Part shown: positions 15,401 to 27,400 of the stretch, in pieces | Position numbering within the stretch: the stretch's first letter is position 1 | Layout: every line of letters begins with the position of its first letter | From: Chrysomallon squamiferum | Lineage: Eukaryota; Mollusca; Gastropoda; Neomphalida; Peltospiridae | Length of the DNA stretch: 64,000 bases | Assembly (NCBI GenBank): GCA_012295275.1 | Contig: CM022679.1 | Coordinates: 16,878,342 to 16,942,341, forward strand | Reading direction: 5' to 3' | The notes under the pieces: generated by a model | Databases searched by the model: none | Seen by the model: the letters and a program-made list of their open reading frames with translations, nothing else | What the model was told of the DNA's origin: nothing | Position numbers and translations under genes: made by a program

Positions 15401-18400
15401 TGGTATGTTTTAGACTCTGGTAGTGACACTGTTTGTGACTGGTATGTTTTAGATTCTGGTAGTGACACTATTTGTGACTGATTTGTTTTAGATTCTGATA
15501 GTGACACTGTCTGTAACTGGTAAGTAGAATCGGTAAATGATGGATATTCTAGCATAGATGGTGTCTTTGACAAATGTATTTCAGATTTTAACTCTGACAA
15601 AGAATACGAAGGGTAAGAAGAACTGAAGGTAGGTTCAAACTGCTGTGATGTTAAAAAACTTGATGTTGATTCTGTTTGCTCAAAGGAAGATAACATCAGG
15701 AAATTTTCAGTTTCTGGAATAATAATATTAATAATTATAAAGACACTGATACAAATTTTTTTAAATTACCTGAGAGAGAATTGATAAAACGATTTTTTTT
15801 TTTTTTTTTTTTTTATCTGAATACTGTTGAGGAAAAGTCATTTTACATAAACTGTCTAGTTTCTACTCTTGAAATACTACGTTTGAGATTAGATCAAATT
15901 AATAATAAGTTTGTTTCACATTTGTACAAGTCAACTGACCTATTTGCTATTAAATACATAAGTAAATATGTATACTTCCTGAAAATTTTGGAACATATGT
16001 TATTTTTTTATTTTTATTTTTTTTAGGTAAATATTGGTAGTATTATATTTATGTATTTTCATCTCAGTGACTGTCAATAAACTCTGCATGTTGGATACTG
16101 TTATGTAATCAGTATCTTACATACCTGTTTGTGACACTGACTGGTTAGCACATGTAGACAGAGATGCTTCACACAACACTGGTTGAACATGAGATGAAAC
16201 AGTGAAGAAAGAAGATTCAAGTTCAGTGGTAACAACAACGGCTACAACACTGCCAAACACATTATTATGTGATGAAACCAAATCAAAAGATGCTGAGATG
16301 GAACTGCTCCTCATTTCATTTTCATTTTCTTCAGTGGATGTAGCAAGTCCTAGAGAAGAAGACGCACGAGTATTATAAGATAACACAGTTAATGATGGCA
16401 GTTTCTCAGGATTAGCTGTCATCTGGTCCTTTATACTAGATGATGAAAACTCTGTTTCAAATGAAACGACAGTCTGATTTACTTCATCTAAAACTGATGA
16501 TGGTTTTAACTCAGATGGTAACAGTTGACTGTCTGAACTGTGGAGAAGAACAGTGCTTTCATCAACAACTGTAGAAGTGGGGTTTAATTGCAAAGATAAC
16601 AGTCTGGAATCAGATGAATATGGCTGGCTTATTGTTTGATCAGTCAAATAAGGCAAAGATGTACTTGTGTTGACAGTGTTAAATGTAGTAATGGTTTGAT
16701 CATGTTGGTGGTCTAGAGACATCAAAGATCCAGATTGCAGAGGTGCAGATATACTACTACTGACAGTAGTATGTAACGACTGTCCATCCAACAGATATGT
16801 TAAGACACTGGTGTCTAATCCAGCTATGACAGTATGAAGTGATATAGATTGCTGAGACAGAGATACTGAGTCAGAAACATCATCTGCAGTGTTTGAAGAT
16901 GGTGATTCTAGTATATTCGTCAATACACTACTGTCTAGGTTGGCTGCCATAATAACAGTGTGAAATTCAGATGTCTCAATCTGATAGAGTGATGATTTGT
17001 CATGACTCAAAATGGCTGATGATTTCAGTATACTGAGGTTGTGATCTGAAACAGTTTCTAGAACAGGGATGTTGTTTTGCGTTTCTGTAACATCAATTGT
17101 CAGTATACTTTTGTCAAAGACTGAAATTAAATAGACATAAGAATATTAGTTTGATCTTGTCGTTATTTTAACTTTTTCTACTACTACTACTACTACTACT
17201 AATACTAATACTAATACTAATACTAGTAATAGTACTAGCAGTAAAACTACTACAGGTTGAGAATCTTTATCTGAAATGCTTGAGACTGGATGTATTTTGG
17301 ATTTTGGAATATAAGAAGACAGCATTAGAATAGAATCAATGTATAAATATGAATTCCATTTATTTTTTATATTACAGCTTATTGCAATAATCAGCAAGAT
17401 TTTTAAAATAATAGTTTTGTGCATAAAATATGGTTTGCATGTGCACAAAAGTTCAAAAACTGTAAGATATTATTTCTGCTGCTTGGAAAAGGTTTCAGAT
17501 TTAAGAGCTTTACAGATTTTGGAATTTCGGATAAGGGATCGTCAACCTGTATTACAATAAATTCTGTTACTATTATTATTGCTATGTGTTTTTTATTTAT
17601 TTTACACAACTATGAAAGCAATAATGATGCTAATTTATTATTATGAATAATAAGTTATTCAAATCTAAGACAAATATAACACTGAGAACATGGGAGGTGT
17701 TAGAAAAGTTATGTTAGAACTTACAAGTAAATGAAATGTCGATGGTAAACTCAGGACTGTCAATCACTTGATAGCCATTGTTGAACTTTGTTTTAATGTC
17801 CTCTTCCATTTGAGGTAAATTTATAAAAACAACTGAGAATTCCACAACGACACTGCCTTGGCTGTAAAAACAATGAAGGAGGAAAAATATATACATATAG
17901 ATAAAATCTACATCCTGTAATGATAATAACATCTACAGCAACAACAACAACAACAACAATAATAAATAAATAAATTGTGTAAAATATAATAATAATTGAT
18001 TATTAATGTATAGTTTTCTACAGACAAGAAGGGACCTGCAGTGCTATAATCCTTAAAATGGAACAAACCTTTCCAGAAAACACAGGTGAGAAAAATCAGT
18101 GAACAGTTGAACTTTTAATAAATACTATAATACAAACACAGTAAATAATTAGGAGTCACTCTTCCACATTTATTATTAACAGATCAGTTTGTTTTATTTC
18201 TTTTACTCATTTAATAAGAAAATTTAGATTTTTCACATGAATATGCATACAGCATACTCAAGACTCAGTAATGTTTATTTCCTAGAAAAACCAGGAGCTG
18301 CTATTTTTATAAGCAGTCTTCAAGGATTCGTGATTGATTGTTAATTCTTGTGAAAAAAGATGTTATGGTGTGTCACTACAGCTTACCTGAATCCATTAAT

Positions 18401-21400
18401 GACAATGTGGTCTATGTACTGAGATAAATTTGCATTTTCAAATATTTTCTGGATCTAGAAAATACAGACACAATATTTAAAATAATAATAAATACAAAAA
18501 AAATTAAATACAGAATCAGAAATTAATTTGCCACCTAAAATTCATTTGAGAATATACAAAAAAATGTAGATTTATGAAAAATTAATTCTTAAGCCATTTT
18601 TATTATTTGTTAATAATCTAAACTGTTTCAAAGCATAATGGTATTATAAAATAAATAAATAAATAAATAAATTTAGTTAACAATATTTTTGATATATGGT
18701 GGCATGTATATGGATAAAAAGAATGAAGACAATCACTTTTAACTCTGCAATGTTTCTATAAATGTACTAACAAAGTCTTTAGAGATTTAAAAACTCAGCA
18801 TCAATACAGTGTAAACTACTTACAAAAGCAAGTATTTTCAGTTTGACTGCTTCATATTCTGAAGATGTTTTATCTGACAGCTCTGTTGTCCAAGCCAGGT
18901 CAGTGACCTTCACAGTTCCAATGTATGTTGAAATGCTATTTTTATCAGATGTTTGAACAATGGAACTGTAAGATATTTGTGAAGGTAGTGTAGTTACCTT
19001 TTCTTCAAACTAAAGAACAAACAAAAAAGTGCATAATTATAAACATGGGTGGTTCCAGGTAAGATATCTTTTGTTATTCATCATATTGATGGATTGAATT
19101 TGAAAGCCCCATAATTAGAACCACATTTTTGTTAAGAAATAATTACAACAACAACACAAATAAACAACAATAATTACAAAAGCAACAGAATATTATAACT
19201 ACTACAAAATAACATAATGACAACTTACAGCAAGGCTGAAAGAAATGACACTGGAGCCAGTGGAGATTTTTACCAGTGAAGTAGCCTTAGGAATGATGTC
19301 TGATAACTGTACAGTATTCTCACTCATCATCAGAAATTCCGAGTCTGAAATTATCTTTGTTCCTAACACTGATGCTATGGTTTCTAGTGTCACTGTATCT
19401 GATGTCACTGAATCTGGTGTTATTGTATTTGATGTCACTGCATCTGGTGTTATTGTATTTGATACCATTATATCTGGTGTTATTGTATCTGATGACATAG
19501 TATCTGATGACATAGTATCTGGTGTTATTGCATTTGATGTCACTGCATCTGATGATATTGTATTTGATATCATTGCAGCTGGTGTTATTGTATTTGATGT
19601 TATTGTATCTGATGTCACTGCATCTGGTGTTATTGTATCTGATGTCACTGCATCTGATGTTATTGTATTTGATACCATTGTATCTGGTGTTATTGTATCT
19701 GATATCACTGCATCTGGTGTTACTGTATTTGATACCATTGTATCTGGTATAATTGAATCTGATGTTATTCTATCTGATGTCATTGCATCTGGTGTTATTG
19801 TACCTGATATTATTGCATCTGGTATTATTGTATCTTTCGTCATTGTAACTGGTGTAATTGTATCTGATGCTATTGTACCTGATGTCATTGCATCTGATGT
19901 TATTGTATTTGATGTCATTGAATCTGGTGTTATTGTACCTGATATCATTGCATCTGGTGTTATTGTATCTTTTGTCATTGTATCTGGTGTTACCATATCT
20001 GATGTCATTGCATCTGGTGTTATTGTATCTTTTGTCATTGTATCTGATGTCATTGTATCTGGTGTTATTGTATCTTTTGTCATAGTATCTGATGTCATTG
20101 TATATGATGTTATTGTATCTGGTGTTATTGTATCTTTTGTCACTGTATCTGATGTCATTGTGTATGATGCTATTGTATTTGATGCCACTGCATCTGTTGT
20201 TATTGTATCTTTTGTCATTGTATCTGATGGCATTGTATTTGATGTTATTGTAACTGATGTCATTGCATCTGGTGTTATTGTACCTGATATCACAGCATCT
20301 GGTGTTATTGTATCTGGTGTTATTTTATCTTTTGTCATTGTATCTGGTGTAATTGTATATGATATTACCGTATCTGATGTCATTGAATCTGGTGTTATTG
20401 TATGTGATGTCATTGCGTCTGGTGTTATTGTATCTTTTGTCATTGTATCTGGTGTTATTGTATCTTTTGTCATTGTATCTGGTGTTATTGTATCTGGTGT
20501 AATTGTATCTGATGTCATTGCATCTGATGTTATTGTATTTGATGTCATTGCATCTGGTGTTATTGTATTTGATGTCATTGTATCTGATGTTATTGTACCT
20601 GATATCACTGCATCTGGTGTTATTGTATCTTTTGTCATTGTATCTGGTGTTATTGTATATTTTGTCATTGTATCTGGTGTTATTGTATCTTTTGTCATTG
20701 TATTTGGTGTAAGTGTATCTGGTGTTATTGTATCTGATGTCACTGCATCTGGTGTTATTGTATCTGATATCATTGTAGCTGATGTTATTGTATGTGATGT
20801 AATTGTATCTGGAGTTACTGTATCTGATGTCATTCTGTCTGATGTTGTATCTGAGGTTATTGCATTCGATTTAATTGTTTCTGGTGTTATTGTATCTGGA
20901 GTTATTGTATGTGATTTTATTATATCCAGTGTTAAAGTATGTGTTATTACTGTATCTGGTGTTTTTGTTTCTGATGTTATTGTAGCTGACATCATTGTAT
21001 TTGATGTTACTGTAACTGATATCATTGTATCCGATGTTATTGTATCTGTTACCCTATCTGATGTCATTGTATCCGATGTCACTGCATCTGGTGTTATTGT
21101 ATCTGATATCATTGTATCTGATTTCATAGTATCTGGTGTTATTGTATTTGATGTTATTGTATCTGATGCCACTGCATCTGGTGTTATTGTATTTGATGTC
21201 ATTGTATCTGATGGCATTGTATTTGATGTTATTGTATCTGATGTCTCTGCATCTGGTGTTATGGTATCCGAAGCTATTGTATCTGATGACATAGTATCTG
21301 GTGTTATTCTATTTGGTGTTACTGTATCTGATGCCACTGCATCTGGTGTTATTGTATCTGATGTCACTGCTTCTGGTGTTATTGTATCTGGTATCATTGT

Positions 21401-24400
21401 AGCTGATGTTATTGTATCCGACCTTATGCTATCTGATGTCACTGCATCTGGTGTTATTGTATTTGATGTCATTGTATCTGGTGTTATTGTATTTGATATC
21501 ATTGCATCTGGTGTTATTGTATTTGATGTCACTGCATCTGATGTTATTGTACTTGATATCACAGCATCTGGTGTTATTGTATCTTTTGTCATTGTATCTG
21601 GTGTTATTGTATCTTTTGTCATTGTATCTGGTGTTATTGTATCTTTTGTCATTCTATCTGGTGTTACTGTATCTTTTGTCATTGTATCTGGTGTTATTGT
21701 ATCTGGTGAAATTGTATCTGATGTTATTGTATCTGATGTCATTGCATCTGATGTTATTCTGTTTGATGTCACTGCATTTGGTATTATTGTATTTGATGTC
21801 ATTGTATCTGGTGTTATTGTATCTTTTGTCATTGTATTTGATGTTATTGTATGTGATGTCACTGCATCTGGTGTTACTGTATCTGATATCATTGTAGCTG
21901 ATGTTATTGTAGTTGATGTTATTGTATCTGATGTCATAGTATCTGGTGTTATTGTATTTGATGTTATTGTATCTGATGGTACTGCATCTAATGGTATTGT
22001 ATCTGAAGGCATTGCATCTGGTGTTATTGTATTTGATGTTATTGTATCTGATGGCATTGTAGTTGATGTTATTATATCTGATGTCACTGCATCTGGTGTT
22101 ATTGTATCTGATATCATTGTATCTGATGTCATAGTATCTGGTGTTATTGTATTTGATGTTATTGTATCTGATGCCACGGAATCTGGTGTTATTGTATTTG
22201 ATGTCATTGTATCTGATGGCATTGTATTTGATGTTATTGTATCTGGAGTTACTGTATCTGATGTCATTGTGTCTGATGTTATTGTATCTGAGGTTATTGC
22301 ATTTGATTTAATTGTTTCTGGTGTTATTGTATCTGGAGTTATTGTATGTGATGTTATTATATCCAGTGTTAAAGTATGTGTCATTACCGTTTTTGTTTCT
22401 GATGTTATTGTTTCTGTCATCATTGTATTTGATGTTATTGTAACTGATATCAATGTATCCGATGTTCTTGTATCTGTTACTGTATCTGATGTCATTGTAT
22501 TTGATGTTATTGTATCTGATGTTACTGCATCTGGTGTTATTGTATTTGATGTTATTGTATCTGATTTTATTGTAGTTGATGTTATTGTATCCGATGTCAC
22601 TGCATCTGGTGTTATTGTGTCTGATATCATTGTATCTGGTGTTATTGTATCTGATTTCATAGTATCTGGTGTTATTGTAGTTGATGTTATTGTATCTGAT
22701 GCCATTGCATCAGGTGTTATTGTATCTGATGTTATTGTATCTGATGTCATTGTATCTGATGTTATTGTATCTGATGTCTCTGCATCTGGTGTTATTGTAT
22801 CTAATGTTATGGTGTCCGAAGTTATTGTATCTGATGACATAGTATCTGGTGTTATTCTATTTGATGTTATTGTATCTGATGTCACTGCTTCTGGTGTTAT
22901 TGTATTTGATGTTATTGTATCTGATGTCACTGCTTCTGGTGTTATTGTATTTGATGTTATTGTATCTGATGTCACTGCTTCTGGTGTTATTGTATTTGAT
23001 GTTATTGTATCTGTCACTGCTTCTGGAGTTACTATATCGGATGTCATTGTGTCTGATGTTATTGTTTCTGGTGTTATTGTATTTGATGTTATTGTATCTG
23101 ATGTCACTGCTTCTGGTGTTATTGTATTTGATGTTATTGTATCTGATGTCACTGCTTCTGGTGTTATTGTATTTGATGTTATTGTATCTGATGTCACTGC
23201 TTCTGGTGTTATTGTATTTGATGTTATTGTATCTGTCACTGCTTCTGGAGTTACTATATCGGATGTCATTGTGTCTGATGTTATTGTTTCTGGTGTTATT
23301 GTATCTGGAGTTATTGTATGTGATGTTATTATGTCCAGTGTTAATGTATGTGTTATTACTGTATTTGATGTTTTTATTTCTGATATTATTGTATCTGACA
23401 TCATTGTATTTGATGTTATTGTAACCGATATCATTGTATCCGTTGTTATTGTATCTTGTACTGTATCTGATGTCAGTGTATTTGATGTTATTGTATCTGA
23501 TGGTACTGCATCTAATGGTATTGTATCTGAAGCCATTGCATCTGGTGTTATTGTATTTGAAGTTATTGTATCTGATGTCTTTGTAGTTGATGTTATTATA
23601 TGTGATGTCACTGCATCTGGTGTTATTGTATCTGATATCTTTGTATCTGATGTTATTGTATCTGATGTCATAGTATCTGGTGTTATTGTATTTGATGTTA
23701 TTGTATCTGATGCCACTGAATCTGGTGTTATTGTATTTGATGTCATTGTATCTGATGGCATTGTATTTGATGTTATTGTATCTGATGTCACTGCATCTGG
23801 TGTTATTGTATCTAATGTTATGGTATCCGAAGCTATTGTATCTGATGACATTGTATGTGGAGTTATTGTTTGTGATCTTACTGTATGTGATGAAATTGTA
23901 TCTGATGTTATTGTATCTGATATTATTGTATCTGCTATCATTGTATCTCGTGTTATTGTATCTGATTTCATTCCAGTATAAAGATCTAACAGTTCAGAAC
24001 TCACAGCTAATACTAAAGATGCTTTGAGCTTTGACAATGAAGTAATTCCCATTGATGGTTCTATTTCCTGTGAACTTGTATCTTCTGTTTGGCTTTCTCC
24101 AAAACTTAGGGAGGTAAGAGATGTTTTAAATACAGATGAAGATATTACAGTTAATGATCTGTCTGTTGGTGCAGCTATTTCTGTTACTGGCAACAATAGT
24201 GTTTCAGATGGAAATGTTTCTGGTTTTGGTAATGATAATGTTTCAAATGTAACCATTTCAGTTGTTGGCAACAATAACATTCCAGATGTAACCATTTCTG
24301 CACCATTTGAAGTTTCTTGTTCTTGTGATGATTGTGTAGCTGATGAAGTAACTAGAGTATCGAAACTTTCATCTTGAATTGAACTTTTTGACATCAATAT

Positions 24401-27400
24401 ATTTTCTAAATCAGATAATATTTCAGAGAATGAGGCAGTGATTGTAACTGCTGATGAAATAGTATGTTTACTTGTTACATGTGCTTCAGTTGTAGTTGTT
24501 TCAAGCTCTGGTAGCTCTGGCATTGTTGTAATGTCCAGTTTTTGTACAGTCAGTAGTTCTGATTTACTTGTTAATTCTGAAGTTAATGGTGTCTTCAGTA
24601 TTTCTAAAGATGTTAAATCTAATCTTTGTGATGTGAAGACGTCCTGCTCTAATTTAGAGGTTGTTGAAGAAAGTGTTTTCATTTCACTTTTTATTTCTGA
24701 GTTTTCCATGCTGCTTTCTGAATCTAATTTTGTTCTTGAGGTTATTACTAATTCTGAAGAAGATTGTTCTTCAAATTTAATGTTAGTATCTGAAGTCAAA
24801 GACGTTTCAAGTTTTAGCACTGAAGTTAGATCAGATGTATCCACTGACATTATAGTTGTTGTTACCAACCCCTCTAAATCTGGTCCCACAGTATTCTCTA
24901 TATTGGATATTTCTGATTCCAGTGAAAATGTGTGGCTTGATGATGTTGTTGTAGAATGCTGTATTTCAAGTGAGCTTAAAGTTTCTTGGTCTAAAGTAGT
25001 TAACTGTGAAGACAAATCTACCGAACTTGGTAAAACATGCAGAGTTACAGAAATATCCTGTTTTAAGGCTGAGATTAAATCTGATGGCATTGGTTCTGAA
25101 TTAACATTATTTTCTGAAATTAACATTTCCAATTTACTTGTAGTTTCAGTTTCTAATGAAGAATGTAATTTAGAAGTAGAAGTTATTTCTGAAGAAATCA
25201 GTGTTGAATTCACAGGTTCTTGTGAAATTATTTGTTTTTCTTCTTTTAGCATAGAGCTTTCAACTGAAGATGTCACTATAGAACTCCTTATACTCTGTGA
25301 ACCTGATTGTTCACCCTGAAATGTAACTGCTGAGTCTGATAATGATGCCAGTTCAAACTCAAAATATGAGGACGTTATTACAAAACTTTCCATTGTTTTT
25401 GAATCTGATTGGCTTGGTCTGCCATTTACTTCCAAGCCTGACAATGTTTCTGTTTCCATCACAGAAGTTAATTCTTTTGAACTTAACAGTTCTTGCACAC
25501 CTACATATTCACTAGCACTTGCTATGTCTGAAGTATCCAGTTGTAATGAAAAGGTTTCATCTGTTGAAGATATTTCTAATGAACTTAACTCTATTGATCT
25601 GCTACTTATGTCTAAATTTGACAAATTCTCTGATTGAGAACTCATTTGTTTCTTAATGCTTTCTTCTCTTGTGTCTAACAAAGAGCTTGATTGTGAAATT
25701 TTCAGTTCTTGAGAAGAGGTTAACAGGGATGATATTGTTGCCAAGCTTTTTGGGGTCCATTCATGTAATGTGGAAGATGACAAACTAGCCACTTCCAGCT
25801 CAGATGAAATTACTGCTGAATTCTGCAAATGTGGTTCTAAAGAAAAAATGAAATCTGATGAAGTTATTACTGACTGCATTTTTATGCTTCCTTCTGATGA
25901 ATCCAGTTCTACTGAAGAGATTAAGTCAGATAAGTGTCCTGTTGATTCTGAGTAAGAAGCTGAATCTAACAAAGTTATTACTGACTGCATTTTTATGCTT
26001 CCTTCTGATGAATCCAGTTCTACTGAAGAGATTAAGTCAGATAAGTGTCCTGTTGATTCTGAGTAAGAAGTTGAATCTAATGAAGTTATTACTGACTGCA
26101 TTTTTATGCTTCCTTCTGATGAATCCAGTTCTACAGAAGAGGTTAAGTCAGATGAAACGCCTGTTGATTCTGAGTAAGAAGCTGAATCTAAAGAAGTTAT
26201 TACTGTCTGCATTTTTATTTTTCCTTCTGAGGACTGCAGTTCTACAGAAGAGGTTAAGTCAGATGAAGGTCCTGTTGGTTCTACATCAGAAGTTGAATCT
26301 AATGATTTCAGTTTGCTACTTCCTATCGAGGACTCCATTTCTAATGAAGATGATACATGGGACAGGATCCCTGTTGAGCTCACTGTTACTTCTGAGGTTG
26401 AAATCATGTCCATTTGTTTGGTAGATAATATGTCTGTTGTTTTCTCTAGTGATGTTACTTGATTCTTACTGTTAGATAGCTTTGGTATTTCTGAACTAAC
26501 TGAAGTTTCAGATAATTGTATGTCTGCTTTGGATGACAACATCAGGATGTCAGATGATGTTGATTCTTCAGAAATAAAGATATTTGTAACTGCAGTTGAT
26601 GTAACTGTGTTCTCTCCAGGCTCTGTTGGGTCTATTACAGATGTCACATTCTGATTGTCTACACTTTCTGAAAACATTCAAGAAGAGAATACATTTTTCA
26701 ACAGTTAAAATAATATTCTTTATTAAAATCTTGTCTGTGACTGTTTATCTAATGTACATGTTTATTATTTAATCATAAATCTATACTGTTGATAAATACA
26801 ATTACAAATAATTAAAATATTTTTAGTTAAACTATAGGCATTATACAGGCAAATGAAAATGCTTTAGTTTATTCACTTGTATTTTCAAACTTTTTAGTTA
26901 ACTTTCTTTAAACCATCTGCATGAGCATAGAAATAAACAAAATAAAATTTAAATTTAATTAAGAATATAAATGGTTACCATAGAAATGTGTTTCATTTAT
27001 TTCCAGAGTAAAATTAAAATCAACGTTGTTGAGTGCTGACAGGAATGCTGCTGTCAAGATGTCACTGTTGATGTCAGAGATGCTGCTGTTTGAAGAATTG
27101 TCACTGGGATCTTTGAGAAAAACTGTGAAGTCCACCTTCACGCTGCCTGCACTGAAAGTGTAACACACTCCGTTGTTAACACAGCCAGAAAATAGACAGA
27201 CAGATTGCTAAACAGAGAGACATGGATAGATACATGAACAGATAGATAGAAAGTTTAACAAACTCTGTCCAAAGACCAGTAGAATCTAATGAGAGATACA
27301 GAAAAATATCACAGAGAGTTTAGTGTTATTCTACATGTAAAACATTTAGAGATCTTTCCTGGGATGTTTTGAAATGTACATTAATAAAATTATGAAAAAG

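Noticed and set aside
10790-15530. Regular 39-bp repeats as a CRISPR array
   Set aside because: There are no unique spacers; the units are contiguous, coding and in an animal gene.
19245-23981. A 1,578-codon plus-strand frame rich in Val/Ile/Ser
   Set aside because: It is the mirror of the 15-bp coding repeat, lies wholly inside a well-supported minus-strand exon and has no signal peptide, domain or splice context.
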